From Vreelandella lionensis (GTDB lineage: Bacteria > Pseudomonadota > Gammaproteobacteria > Pseudomonadales > Halomonadaceae): a DNA stretch of 64,000 nucleotides. A program made the translations under genes and the position numbers. The DNA lies in the NCBI RefSeq assembly GCF_002087295.1, contig NZ_MWVI01000029.1, positions 1 through 64,000 on the forward strand, written 5' to 3'. A model generated the notes under the pieces. It did no database searches. It worked only from the letters and a program-made list of their open reading frames with translations, and was not told the origin of the DNA. This document shows positions 1 through 8,806 of this stretch, in pieces; position 1 is the first letter of the stretch; each line of letters opens with the position of its first letter.

Positions 1-384
1 TTGAAACCCTCTGAAAATGGGGGGATTACCAGGGCGATACGATTATTGCCACCTCCTCCATCAACGCGTTCAAGGGCAACGACCCTGATTGATTGCAACG
101 CCACCAAAGGTGCTATTCAGGGCTTGGTACGTTCGTTGGCGATGTCGCTGATGGATCGCGGGATTCGCGTCAACGCCGTGGCCCCAGGCCCCATCTGGAC
201 GCCGCTGATTCCAGCAAGCTTCGAGGAAGATAAAGTAGCGGAATTTGGCAACCAAGTGCCCATGAAGCGCCCCGGCCAGCCTAGCGAAATCGGACCGGCG
301 TATGTCTACTTGGCCAGCGAGGAATCGTCTTACATGAGCGGCCAAACCATGCACTTGAACGGCGGTGTGATTCTCAATACCTGA
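1..384 (+). CDS. Short-chain dehydrogenase/reductase (SDR), C-terminal part
   Basis: This is the 3' part of an SDR-family NAD(P)-dependent oxidoreductase cut by the window edge. The Ser-Ser of the catalytic triad lies in an ATSSINAFKGND segment read in frame 3 (about 36-83). The YxxxK region is read in frame 1 as DCNATKG, followed by RVNAVAPGPIWTPL, the usual post-catalytic PGP loop, and a C-terminal LNGGV. The switch between the frames at about 84 (CCC run) is a probable single-base error. The catalytic Tyr reads as Cys (TGC where TAC is expected), which may be another base error. The substrate cannot be told. Confidence 0.75.
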   Translation: MKPSENGGITRAIRLLPPPPSTRSRATTLIDCNATKGAIQGLVRSLAMSLMDRGIRVNAVAPGPIWTPLIPASFEEDKVAEFGNQVPMKRPGQPSEIGPAYVYLASEESSYMSGQTMHLNGGVILNT

Positions 385-496
385 GCAGTCTTCTGGGGCG
401 GCTGTGCCGCCCTACCCATCACACTCTCTCCCTGCTTACACTACTGCTTGGTTACGCACCTTTATAAATACAGTAGCCAAGGCTGTAGGCCATCCA

Positions 497-796
497 TTAG
501 CCGCGCTTGATCTCGCTGATACTGGCATCCTGAGAGCGTATATTTGACTCAGCAATACGAGAGTTGGCGGCGTTTTCTTTGTCTTCTTGCTTGTGGCGAT
601 GCGCTTGTTCCTTCTCAGCCATTGCTAAAATACGATCTGCAGCGCCTGGGCTGATGCGCTCGTATTTCTCCATTTCAGCAGAAGGTGGCAAGGGTCCTGA
701 GTAGGTCAATTGTTGAGCAATAATACTTTGAGTGTTATAAGAAGCTGGTGATTGCTGCGATGAATCACGAGTGTGAGAGCTTGGGGAATCGGTCAT
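497..796 (-). CDS. DUF2335-family small protein, probably truncated
   Basis: A 99-residue product starting with MTDSPSSHT; a GGAG a few bases before the ATG at 796 supports this start over longer ones. It contains the DUF2335 core: SGPLPP, a YERISPGAADRIL segment, then AEKEQAHRHKQE. Family members usually continue into a hydrophobic C-terminal segment. Here the frame stops at TAA (497-499) directly after EIKRG, where relatives as I recall them have a Gln followed by membrane residues; the codons after the stop read WMAYSLG. CAA to TAA would explain this. The start overlaps the end of the next upstream small frame, so the two were probably co-translated. Function unknown. Confidence 0.5.
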   Translation of the reverse strand: MTDSPSSHTRDSSQQSPASYNTQSIIAQQLTYSGPLPPSAEMEKYERISPGAADRILAMAEKEQAHRHKQEDKENAANSRIAESNIRSQDASISEIKRG

Positions 797-962
797 ATTG
801 CTCCATCGCTTTTTGCATATCTTTTCCAACCTTTAGAAAATCGCTTCTCAATGCCTCTGCATCTCACTCATGCGCTACAAATTCAACAGGTTTGAGCGCC
901 TGCCTCTTTTGCGGAAAAATAGTAGTGACACTTGCAATGTGTACAACACTTTTGAGACTCAT
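765..962 (-). pseudogene. Small hypothetical gene interrupted by an in-frame TGA
   Basis: A 65-codon frame from ATG 962 (good ribosome binding site CCAGGAGA) to TGA at 765-767. It begins MSLKSVVHIASVTTIFPQ and continues after an in-frame TGA at codon 33 (864-866) as DAEALRSDFLKVGKDMQ, ending over the DUF2335 start. The good start signal, the overlap with the next gene and the protein-like composition on both sides of the TGA suggest one real gene with one changed base. I do not recognise the family. Confidence 0.4.
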
Positions 963-1051
963 GGCGACATCTCCTGGTTAGTTTCTTTTACCATAGCGCA
1001 TACTGTCTCTAGTGAGGTAGTAGATAGCGTGCATGGTGTCAGTTTTTCCCA

Positions 1052-2371
1052 CTACCCCGCCAAATTTTTCACCAACACCTTAGCTTTACGGGCGTGGTTA
1101 TAGGTTTCGCGTTTTAAAGGCGGCAGGTCTTCAAGGCTTGCGGCGCGGAAGCCGCGCTCTACAAACCAGTGGGCGGTGGGGGTGGTGAGTACAAACATTT
1201 CGGAAAGCCCGCGCTGGCGCGCTCGGCGCTCTTTGGGCTTCCACTAGCCGCTCGCCGCGTTCGCCACCCCGGTAGTTGCCGTGAACGGCGACGCAGGCTA
1301 GCTCACCTACGGTGGTCTCAGGGAAGACGTGTAGCGCTGCGCAGCCAATTACCATGCCGTCCCGCTCAATCACCATGTAATCATCAATTTCGTGCGCTCT
1401 AACCGCTCGCGGGAGCGTGCTACCAGCATACCGCGCCGCTCTAGCGGCTCTAGCAGCTCTAGCAGGCCTGCCACATCGTTCAGCGTGGCGGGGCGCAGCT
1501 GTTCGTAGCGGTGCTGGGTAATCATGGTGCCCACGCCGTCACGGGTGAATAGCTCGCCCAGCAGCGCGTCGTGATTGCGCCACGAGAGCAAGTGAGTGCG
1601 TGCTACACCCTCACGGGCGGCGGTGCAGGCAGCACTCAAGTGTCGCGCCAATTCGCTACCCGGCGCGGCTTGCTGCAGGCGCGGCTCTGCCTCAAAAGGG
1701 GAAAGCTGGCGCAAGAGCGCGCCCTGCTCGTCCTCCAACCCTTCCGACTCGCCCAGTAGAATCAGTTTATCGGCCTTTAGAGCCACGGCGGCGTGCTGGG
1801 CCACTTCCGAGGCGTCTAAATCGAACACTTCACCCGTGCTGGAGAAGCCCAGCGGCGGCAGCAGCACTAGCGAGCCTTTTTCCAGCAGACCTTCAATAGC
1901 GCTGGCACGCACCCGGCGCACTTCGCCGCTATGGTCAAAATCCACTCCTTCGCGCACACCAAGCGGCTTGGCGGTGACCAAGTTGCCGGAAATCACGCTG
2001 AGTTCTACGCCGTGTAGCGGCGTGCTGGGCAGGCCAAGGGAAAGCCGGGCTTCCAGCCATAGCCGCTGGTGCGCCGCTACCTGCTCAACGTGGGCCATCA
2101 CCGCGCGATCGGCCACCCAGCGGCCATCCACCCGGGTGGGTTCTACGCCAGCGGCAGTCAGTGCCTCATGTACCTGAGGGCGAATGCCGAACACCACTAC
2201 CAAGCGCACACCTAAGGTGTGCAGCAGCGCTAAATCCTGGATGAGCTGCTCCCCTCGGCCAGACGCCATGGCTTCGCCCTCAATCAAGATGACAAAGGTT
2301 CGCCCCCGGTGCGCATTAATGTATGGGGAGGCGTTACGAAACCAATCTACAAAGGGGAAACGAGTGTCCAA
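1052..2371 (-). CDS. argA: N-acetylglutamate synthase ArgA (amino-acid N-acetyltransferase), two frame breaks
   Basis: First step of arginine biosynthesis: acetyl-CoA plus glutamate gives N-acetylglutamate. The N-terminal part is an amino-acid-kinase-like regulatory domain (residues about 20-290, containing LVVVFGIRPQVHEAL). The C-terminal GNAT domain holds VIERDGMVIGCAAL and the acetyl-CoA loop GNYRGGERGERL. The TTG start at 2371 has GGAGAG seven bases before it and no other start lies upstream before a stop. The frame changes near 1394 and at a C run near 1236; reading on in the correct frame gives FVLTTPTAHWFVERGF and a stop at 1052, about 440 residues, the family length. Both breaks are probably sequencing errors. 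Confidence 0.9.
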
Positions 2372-2428
2372 GGGCCGCTCTCCGGCAGCAGGTGAATGAA
2401 GGTAACGCTGTTTACTTTAACAGAGCAC

Positions 2429-2495
2429 AAAAAACAGCGGCACCTTCTATTGCAAAGATCTTATTCAAAGAGCGTGTGCTAAGAAGGTGCCGCTG
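2429..2495 (-). terminator. Rho-independent terminator after pit
   Basis: A perfect 14-bp inverted repeat (arms 2435-2448 and 2482-2495, 33-nt loop) followed on the minus strand by six T (2429-2434). It separates pit from argA downstream. Confidence 0.8.
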
Positions 2496-2549
2496 TAGGC
2501 TTGGCGGTCAGCCGAGCTGTGGCGTGCGGTGCGGAGTTAGCTCCGTCTG

Positions 2550-3815
2550 TTAACCAAACATGCCTTTAAACATAAAGAAGAACAGAATCGCCAAACCAGC
2601 ACCAGCAGGCAGCGTAATCAGCCACGACATGGCAATGGTGCCAAACACCCGCGGGTTAAGCGCCGGCATACCACGGGCCAAGCCTACGCCCAGCACCGCG
2701 CCGACTAGGGTGTGAGTGGTCGAGATGGGCAGACCAGTGCCCGATGCCAGCACTACAGTGGTAGCCGCCGCCAGGGTGGCCGCAAAACCACGGCTTGGCG
2801 TCAGCTCAGTAATGCCGGTACCGACCGTCGCGATGACTTTATGGCCATAGGTAACCAAGCCAACGACGATACCGCCGCCACCTAGTACCAGCACCCACCA
2901 GGGCACAAGGGCCGAGCCCTCAATTTCGCCGCCGGTTTGCACCACGCTGATCACCGCTGCCAGCGGGCCAACCGCATTGGCAACATCATTAGAGCCGTGG
3001 GCAAAGGCCATGGCACAGGCGGTGAAGATCATTAGTACGCCGAACACTCGCTCCACGTTGGCGTAACCAAAATGGTCGTTAGCGGTCTTTTCGAATTTGA
3101 TGCGGCGCTGCATCAGCATGCCAATACCCATAATGACCAAGCCGAGCAGGATGGAGAGCAGCAGGCTTTGGTTAAAGGTCAGGTCGAGCCCCACGTGGGA
3201 GAGCCCTTTGGTCAGCGTGACCATGGCAACAATAAAGCCCACCAAAAATACATAGCCCGGCACGTAGCGCTTGGCGGCGGTAAACGGGTTATCGTTTTCA
3301 AAAATCAGGTGGTGGACCGATTTGAACAGCACAAAGCCGATGGTACCGGCCAGCAGCGGGGAAACGACCCAGCTTGCCGCAATATTTGTAACCGCTCCCC
3401 AATCCACGGTAGAAGCCCCCAGGCCTGCCACCGCGAAGCCCACAATCGCGCCCACAATGGAGTGCGTGGTGGAAACGGGCCAGCCTTTCATGGAGGCCAC
3501 TAGCAGCCAGGTTCCCGCTGCCAGCAGCGCCGCTAACATACCGTACACCAGCAGTTGCGGGACTTCCTGCAGCAACTCCGGGTCGATGATGCCTTTACGA
3601 ATGGTGTTGGTAACTTCGCCACCGGCCAGCCATGCGCCTAAAAACTCAAAGACAACGGCAATAAGGATCGCCTGCTTGATGGTAATCGCTTTCGACCCCA
3701 CCGAGGTTCCCATGGCGTTAGCGACATCGTTTGCGCCAACGCCCCATGCCATAAAGAAACCAAATAAACAGGCCAGAATGATAAAAATGTCACCGTGCTG
3801 GGCAATAATCTGCAT
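2550..3815 (-). CDS. pit: PiT-family low-affinity inorganic phosphate transporter
   Basis: A 421-residue inner-membrane carrier of the PiT family, which brings in phosphate (as metal-phosphate or with a cation). It has the two family signature repeats, GANDVANAMGTSVGSKA near residues 27-43 and HGSNDVANAVGPLAAV near residue 275, plus the GxPxSTTH motifs (WPVSTTHS and LPISTTHTLVG). Long hydrophobic segments run throughout. It lies 9 bp downstream of a DUF47 gene, the standard pairing in bacteria, and ends at a strong terminator. Confidence 0.93.
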   Translation of the reverse strand: MQIIAQHGDIFIILACLFGFFMAWGVGANDVANAMGTSVGSKAITIKQAILIAVVFEFLGAWLAGGEVTNTIRKGIIDPELLQEVPQLLVYGMLAALLAAGTWLLVASMKGWPVSTTHSIVGAIVGFAVAGLGASTVDWGAVTNIAASWVVSPLLAGTIGFVLFKSVHHLIFENDNPFTAAKRYVPGYVFLVGFIVAMVTLTKGLSHVGLDLTFNQSLLLSILLGLVIMGIGMLMQRRIKFEKTANDHFGYANVERVFGVLMIFTACAMAFAHGSNDVANAVGPLAAVISVVQTGGEIEGSALVPWWVLVLGGGGIVVGLVTYGHKVIATVGTGITELTPSRGFAATLAAATTVVLASGTGLPISTTHTLVGAVLGVGLARGMPALNPRVFGTIAMSWLITLPAGAGLAILFFFMFKGMFG

Positions 3816-3824
3816 GAGTATCCC

Positions 3825-4506
3825 TTAGCGTGCGGTCAAAATCTGCAGGCGACTGCCCACGCGTTCAGCGCGATCAGAGACTTCGCCAACCCACTCGATG
3901 ATCTTGTAGAGGAAGATCACATCCACCGGCGGCAGCTGGCTCTCAAGCTCAAACAGCTGACGACGAATCGCCACCTGCTGGCTGTCGGCCTGGTGCTCAA
4001 GGGTGTGGAGTTCGCGGATCATGTTTTGCATGACATCGGAAACGTTGCGACCAAAACCGGATTCCAGCAGGTCTTTCAATTCTTCAAGCGCTTGGCGGGC
4101 TTTGGCCCACACAGGCCACACTGGTGCGCATGTAGTCGCGCATCGGTTCGGCCAGCTCATTGGGTACGCGCATTTTACGGCCCAGCATAATGCCGGTAAT
4201 GTCGCGCACTTTGTTGGCAATCTTGTCCTGAACACTGATCAAATCGAGCAGGTCAGAACGCGATACCGGCAGGAACATGGTGTTAGGCAGGTTCAGCCGC
4301 AGTTCTGTTTTCAGGGTGTCGGCGTCGTGCTCTAAGCGCGTGACGTTCTCGCGCAGCTCAGCCGCCGTGTCCCAATCACCGACAAGTGTTGCCTCGAAGA
4401 ACGGCAACAGTTGGTCGGCACATTCATTGGCCTTGACGATGTGGGCCAGCAGCGGCTGGAATGGCGAGCGGCCAAACATCGCGGACAAAGGGTTGGAGGT
4501 TACCAT
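3825..4506 (-). CDS. DUF47 / PhoU-like protein partner of Pit, one frame break
   Basis: TIGR00153/DUF47 protein of about 226 residues, an all-helical PhoU-like fold, almost always encoded just before a pit transporter and thought to modulate it. The N-terminal frame (from ATG 4506) runs from MVTSNPLSAMFGRSPF to DYMRTSVACV; the C-terminal frame continues AKARQALEELKDLLESGF to LQILTAR. The frames are joined by removing one base from the GGG run at 4106-4108 (plus CCC). Ends 9 bp before pit, so one operon. Confidence 0.88.
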
Positions 4507-4592
4507 ATAGCCTTTAGCCTGTTTTCGGGGAGCCTGGAAATGGCGGGCGCCAGGATAAAGAGTGCGTCCGCCGCCGTCATGAAAAGTTCATA

Positions 4593-4620
4593 ATGTCATC
4601 AAAAATTAACCAAAATGTCA
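4593..4620. promoter_or_regulatory. Candidate PhoB (Pho) box
   Basis: Two TGTCA half-sites start at 4594 and 4616, exactly 22 bp (two 11-bp Pho units) apart with A-rich spacers, between the divergent DUF47-pit and CYTH genes. The middle unit is poor. In Sinorhizobium the orthologous orfA-pit operon is known to be PhoB-repressed, which makes the site plausible. Confidence 0.35.
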
Positions 4621-4642
4621 CAATAGTGAGGTGGCGATTGTC

Positions 4643-5542
4643 ATGAAAAACTCAACCAGTATGCCAGAACCGACCGGGGGAGAGCTAAAACTGGCGCTGC
4701 CGCCCACCCAGATCGACGCGCTGTTACACCATCCGGTGCTCGCCAGCACTCCCCCCGTTCAGCAGCAGCTGGCCAACACCTACTTCGATACCCCGGCGGG
4801 AGATTTAGCCGCCGCACGAATAGCGGTGCGCCTGCGCCAGCTGGATAGCCAAGTATTGCAGACGGTAAAAACCGCAGGCCAAGGGGGTGGCGGGCTCTCC
4901 AGCCGACAGGAGTGGGAGTGGCAAGTTCCTGACCCCAGCTTAGATCAATCCGCCCTGGCCGCCCTGCCGCCCTTTCAAAACGCGTTAGCAGACAAAATTG
5001 CGGCCCTGCGCCCGACGCTAAGCACAGACTTCACCCGCCGCAGTTGGCAGCTTGCCTGGCAAGGCAGCAAGATTGAGCTGGTGCTGGATGAGGGCGAGAT
5101 CGTTTGTGGCAAGGCTCGCGCGCCGATTTGCGAAGTGGAGCTAGAGTTAAAAGCAGGCGACCCTGAGGCGCTATGGTCGCTGGCGGCCGAGCTGGCCAGC
5201 CAAGTACCACTGCGCCCCTCCGACAGCAGTAAGGCATCGCGGGGCAATGCGCTGGGCCGCCAGCAGTGGCCGCTGCCTGATGCCCAGCACCCGGCCGAGT
5301 GGCTACACCGCGCGACAGTCGCACTCGACGCCTATCACGATAGCGGTGACGCGACGCACTTAATCGCCGCGCAGCAGGCATTGGCAACGCTTGCCCAGCA
5401 CCCGCAGCTGGATAGCGCCGCACGGGCAGATGCTGAGATGCTGCCTAAGGCATTAGATAGCGCGGGCATGCCCACCAACGCCTACGGCGCGGCTGCGTTA
5501 AATTTGGCACGTCGCTTCGCTTATGAAACCGCGCTACGCTAA
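4643..5542 (+). CDS. CYTH-domain protein (YgiF-like inorganic triphosphatase)
   Basis: About 299 residues. The N-terminal CYTH tunnel domain shows a degenerate ExExK entry motif (GELKLALP), a YFDTPAGDLAAARIAVRLR segment, the paired basic residues of the tunnel (VKTAG and SRQEWEW) and the acidic strands LVLDEGEIV and CEVELELKAG. Such proteins hydrolyse inorganic triphosphate in E. coli (YgiF). The tail after residue about 210 has alanine-rich helices instead of a full CHAD domain. ATG 4643 is chosen because GAGG lies 11 bases upstream; a GTG at 4631 is possible. Confidence 0.8.
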   Translation: MKNSTSMPEPTGGELKLALPPTQIDALLHHPVLASTPPVQQQLANTYFDTPAGDLAAARIAVRLRQLDSQVLQTVKTAGQGGGGLSSRQEWEWQVPDPSLDQSALAALPPFQNALADKIAALRPTLSTDFTRRSWQLAWQGSKIELVLDEGEIVCGKARAPICEVELELKAGDPEALWSLAAELASQVPLRPSDSSKASRGNALGRQQWPLPDAQHPAEWLHRATVALDAYHDSGDATHLIAAQQALATLAQHPQLDSAARADAEMLPKALDSAGMPTNAYGAAALNLARRFAYETALR

Positions 5543-5584
5543 ACACGTTTCAACCACTCATTAAGCCCACCTCAGGATGACGCG

Positions 5585-6490
5585 ATGAGCTTTCCCCTTA
5601 CTCCCGGCGCCGAAGGATTCCGCGCCCGGCTGTTCCATATTATTTTTGAATCCGATACGTCGGGGGCAAAGGCGTTTGATATTGCGCTAATCGTCGCCAT
5701 TCTGCTCAGCGTTGCGGTGATTTTGCTCGGTAGCGTTGAGATTTATGCCGAGCGTTATGGGCATATTTTCTTCTACATCGAATGGGCCTTTACACTGCTG
5801 TTTAGCCTGGAACTGCTGGTACGGCTTTACTGCCTTGAACGCCCCACGGTGTATTTAAAAAGCTTTTACGGCGTGGTGGATGTGATTGCAATTATCCCCA
5901 CTTGGCTAGTGCTGCTGGTGCCTGGCGCGCATGCGCTGGTGATGGTGCGGATTTTGCGGGTGTTACGCATCTTCCGCATTTTGCGACTGATGGAGTTTGT
6001 GGGGGAAGGCAGGCTGCTGCTGGATGCGCTTAAACGTAGCCTGCGCCAGATTTTGCTATTTTTCAGTAGCATTCTCATGGTAGTCACGCTGTTTGCCGCG
6101 CTGATGTACACTATTGAGTCCCCTGAGTCGGGCTTTACCAGCATCCCCATGTCGATATATTGGGCCATCGTGAGCATTACCACCGTCGGGTATGGGGATA
6201 TTGTGCCCGCCACTTCGCTGGGCAAAGCCATCACAGTGATTCTGATGCTGATTGGCTACTCGATTATTGCCGTGCCCACCGGGGTGTTTTCTGCCCAAGT
6301 GATCCGCTCGATTCGTGAAGACCGCTACTCAGAAGAAGCCTGCCCTGGCTGCGGCCACGACCGCCACGAAAAGCGTGCCCGCTACTGCCTACGCTGCGGC
6401 ACCTGGCTGGATGAAAATAGCGAAGACCCACGCAAGAAAGCGCAGAAGAAAGAGGAAGACAATGGCGATGAGGCTCCTAGCGAGTCGTAG
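5585..6490 (+). CDS. Voltage-gated-type potassium channel with C-terminal zinc ribbon
   Basis: A 301-residue six-transmembrane ion channel. The arginine-rich S4-like segment RILRVLRIFRILRLM lies near residues 121-135, and the pore loop with the K+ selectivity filter TTVGYGDIVP near residues 199-208. After S6 the protein ends in a CxxC-x13-CxxC zinc ribbon (CPGCG ... CLRCGTWL) and a charged lysine/glutamate tail. It lies 42 bp after the CYTH gene and ends at a hairpin. K+ handling fits a halophile, but the physiological role is inferred only. Confidence 0.88.
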   Translation: MSFPLTPGAEGFRARLFHIIFESDTSGAKAFDIALIVAILLSVAVILLGSVEIYAERYGHIFFYIEWAFTLLFSLELLVRLYCLERPTVYLKSFYGVVDVIAIIPTWLVLLVPGAHALVMVRILRVLRIFRILRLMEFVGEGRLLLDALKRSLRQILLFFSSILMVVTLFAALMYTIESPESGFTSIPMSIYWAIVSITTVGYGDIVPATSLGKAITVILMLIGYSIIAVPTGVFSAQVIRSIREDRYSEEACPGCGHDRHEKRARYCLRCGTWLDENSEDPRKKAQKKEEDNGDEAPSES

Positions 6491-6539
6491 CGGTTGTCAC
6501 CGCCACTATCTACCAGTGCTCAAACAGGCACTCAAAACA

Positions 6540-6560
6540 CGGGGGCGCTAGGCGCCCCCG
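6540..6560. terminator. GC-rich hairpin between convergent genes
   Basis: Perfect 9-bp stem (6540-6548 with 6552-6560) and 3-nt loop, followed by a short T-containing stretch. It lies between the ends of the channel gene and yciO. Confidence 0.55.
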
Positions 6561-6581
6561 TCGTTTCTAGCCTTTCCGGCA

Positions 6582-7205
6582 TCAGTCTTGAAATGGCGTG
6601 ATGTCTCCGCGCCCTTCCCGCACAATTTTCGGCGGCAGCTCACGCAGGTCAATCACGCTGGTTGGGTCAAGATGGCAGGCGCCGCCATCAATAATCAGAT
6701 CCAGATGGGCACCAAAGCGGTCACGGATCTCTTCCGGGTCGCTCATCGGCAGCGCTTCGCCTACCGGAATCAGCGTAACGCTCATTAGCGGCTCACCCAG
6801 CGCCTCTAGCAGCGCGTGGGTAATGCGGTGATCGGGCACCCGGACACCAATTGAGCGGCGCTTAGGGTGCAGCAGCAAGCGCGGCACTTCGGTAGTGGCA
6901 TCCAAAATGTAGGCGTAGGGGCCGGGCGTGTGAGCCTTCAGCAGCCTGAACACGGCGTTATCCACTTTAGCGTAAGTGCCAATTTCGGAAAGGTCCGAGC
7001 ACACCAGGGTAAAGTTGTGCTTGTCATCCAGCGAGCGCAGCCATTTGATCTTCTCAATGGCCTTTTTTTCGCCTAAATGGCAGCCCAGCGCGTAGCCTGA
7101 GTCCGTTGGGTAAGCGACTACTCCACCCTTACGAATAATCTCGGTGGCTTGGTCAATCAGCCGCTTTTGCGGGTTTTCCGGATGAATCTGAAAATATTGG
7201 CTCAT
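6582..7205 (-). CDS. yciO: Sua5/YciO/YrdC-family protein YciO
   Basis: 207 residues, very close in length and sequence pattern to E. coli YciO: MSQYFQIHPENPQKRLIDQA at the start, then KGGVVAYPTDSGYALGC, the KHNFTLVC segment, the LKAHTPGPYAYIL segment and RRSIGVRVPDH. The Sua5/YrdC fold makes threonylcarbamoyl-AMP for tRNA t6A in the paralogues; YciO itself has weak activity and an uncertain role. Neighbour of the PHP gene and yciI, as in other gammaproteobacteria. Confidence 0.92.
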   Translation of the reverse strand: MSQYFQIHPENPQKRLIDQATEIIRKGGVVAYPTDSGYALGCHLGEKKAIEKIKWLRSLDDKHNFTLVCSDLSEIGTYAKVDNAVFRLLKAHTPGPYAYILDATTEVPRLLLHPKRRSIGVRVPDHRITHALLEALGEPLMSVTLIPVGEALPMSDPEEIRDRFGAHLDLIIDGGACHLDPTSVIDLRELPPKIVREGRGDITPFQD

Positions 7206-7259
7206 CGCTTACTCCTGCCTGTAGGCATCTATTAGCTAAGGTTTTTAGCGATATCACTT

Positions 7260-8221
7260 TTAGCTTAGCTGATTCAGCGGCTTAGCACCCAGCATACCGC
7301 TCGGGGCATCGCGCAGGTGGGCTAAACGGGGGTGCTGCCAAATAGGCGGCGCGGCGGTACGGGGCACCGGGCTCATGCTGCCAGGCGCTGCATGGCTGCC
7401 GGGAAAGTGGAAATCACTGCCCAGCGAAGCGTATAGCTCCCGCTCTACCAACTGGCGCGCTAAATCGCGGGTGGCGTCTGGGTTTTGCTGGCCGCTAACA
7501 AGCTCTACGCCCTGCCCGCCTGCGGCCATAAAGGTATCCATCAACAGGCCGCGCTTGCGCCGGGTAAGCCCGTAGCGCAGTGGGTGGGCCAGCACGGCCA
7601 CACCGCCAGAGGCCACGACCCAGCCCACTGCTTCGCTGATTTCCGGCCAATGGGCTTTAACATCGCCTTTTTTGCCGCTGCCCAGGTAGCGCTTAAACGC
7701 GCCAGCCCAATCGGCCACCACACCTTCTGCTACCAACGCTCGGGCAAAATCAGGCCGCCCCAGAGGGCGGTCGCTGCCTGCCTGGGCGCGGGCTTTTTCC
7801 AGCGCGTTGGGTAAGCCCATTTTTTCTAAACGCTCGGCGATCACTTCAGCGCGCTTGATACGCGCTTCCCGCTGCTGCTCAAGCCCCTCTATCATCGGCC
7901 CCTGCAGCCCGCCGGGCATTAGCGCTACCACGTGAATATTAATCCCCTGCCAGCGGGTGGATAACTCACATCCCGGCACCAGGCAAAGCCCTGCCTTCTG
8001 GGCGGCGTGGCTCGCTTCTTCCACGCCATCCATGGTGTCGTGGTCGGTGAGCGCCATGTGAGTAAGCCCACGCCCAGCGCATAGGGTTACCAGATCCGTC
8101 GGGGAAAGCGCCCCATCAGAAGCGGTTCAGTGCATGTGCAGGTCAACCGAGTAGCGCTGGTCGGCATCGAACACGGCGGGAAGTTTGAGGCAAGCGCATT
8201 AGGAAGTAGTGGCATTAGCAT
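7260..8221 (-). CDS. PHP-domain phosphoesterase (YciV / RNase AM type), with frame break and in-frame TGA
   Basis: Polymerase-and-histidinol-phosphatase metallo-phosphoesterase, related to E. coli YciV (RNase AM, 5'-3' exonuclease trimming RNA 5' ends). Metal ligands seen: HMH in VDLHMH, then TASDGALSP, TDHDTMDGVEEA, PGCELS, AHPLRYG, and GSDFHFPG. Two defects lie in the N-terminal part: an in-frame TGA at 8127-8129 immediately after HMH where relatives have Ser/Cys/Thr, and a missing base near 8180. Read through both, the protein starts at MLMPLLPNAL (ATG 8221; a second ATG at 8215) and is about 320 residues. Both are probably sequence errors. Confidence 0.8.
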
Positions 8222-8349
8222 GACGCCGTGGGGGGAGTTTGTCAGAATAGGCGTGTAGAACACGAATAGGCTCGCCATGGTGCGCGCTAACCGGGGTTCG
8301 GGCAATGTTATGGCCGATACGTTACCCCTGCCTTCAAGGAGTTATCCCC

Positions 8350-8649
8350 ATGCTTTACGCCATTATCAGTGAAGATGTTGCCAACAGCGTAGAGCGCCGC
8401 TTAGCAGCCCGCCCCGACCACTTAGCGCGGCTTGAAGCACTGCGCGATGACGGTCGCCTTGTACTGGCTGGCCCACACCCGGCGATTGATTCTAATGACC
8501 CCGGCGAAGCGGGCTTCAGTGGCAGCTTGGTCGTGGCGGAATTCGATAGTTTAGAGGACGCGCAAGCCTGGGCAGATGCCGATCCATACATCATCGCTGG
8601 GGTCTATGCCAAGGTAATTGTTAAGCCGTTCAAAAAAGTTTTGCCTTGA
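8350..8649 (+). CDS. yciI: YciI family protein
   Basis: 99-residue YciI-like protein of the ferredoxin-like alpha-beta barrel superfamily. It shows [20 protein letters not shown], the LAGPHPA loop with the conserved His, [22 protein letters not shown] and a C-terminal [14 protein letters not shown] eight bases before the ATG. Divergent from the PHP gene; the pair with yciO is a conserved neighbourhood. Catalytic role unknown. Confidence 0.92.
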   Translation: MLYAIISEDVANSVERRLAARPDHLARLEALRDDGRLVLAGPHPAIDSNDPGEAGFSGSLVVAEFDSLEDAQAWADADPYIIAGVYAKVIVKPFKKVLP

Positions 8650-8671
8650 CCAATAGGGGCGAGTGTGGAGG

Positions 8672-8731
8672 GTCCGCCCGCTTTTTCACAGAGCCTGTGG
8701 AAAACTCTGTGAAAACTCGGCGGACGCTTTT
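8672..8731 (+). terminator. Long hairpin terminator after yciI
   Basis: Near-perfect inverted repeat of about 21 bp (8672-8693 with 8705-8725) with an 11-nt loop, then GCTTTT. The loop and arm repeat the motif CTGTG-GAAAA / CTGTG-AAAA. Likely terminates yciI. Confidence 0.6.
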
Positions 8732-8806
8732 CTATAAGCCAGAGATAGCGCCCCGATTAACAAATTGATCATTTTTTAACCAATTATCGCCACCACGGAT
8801 GCCCTC

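Noticed and set aside
8127..8129. Selenocysteine codon in the PHP protein
   Set aside because: TGA falls at a Ser/Thr/Cys position, but no selenocysteine stem-loop is evident just after it, and a frame break lies 50 bp away; an error is simpler.
8672..8725. DnaA-box cluster or replication origin
   Set aside because: The CTGTGGAAAA repeats do not match TTATNCACA, and the hairpin with a T run fits a terminator.
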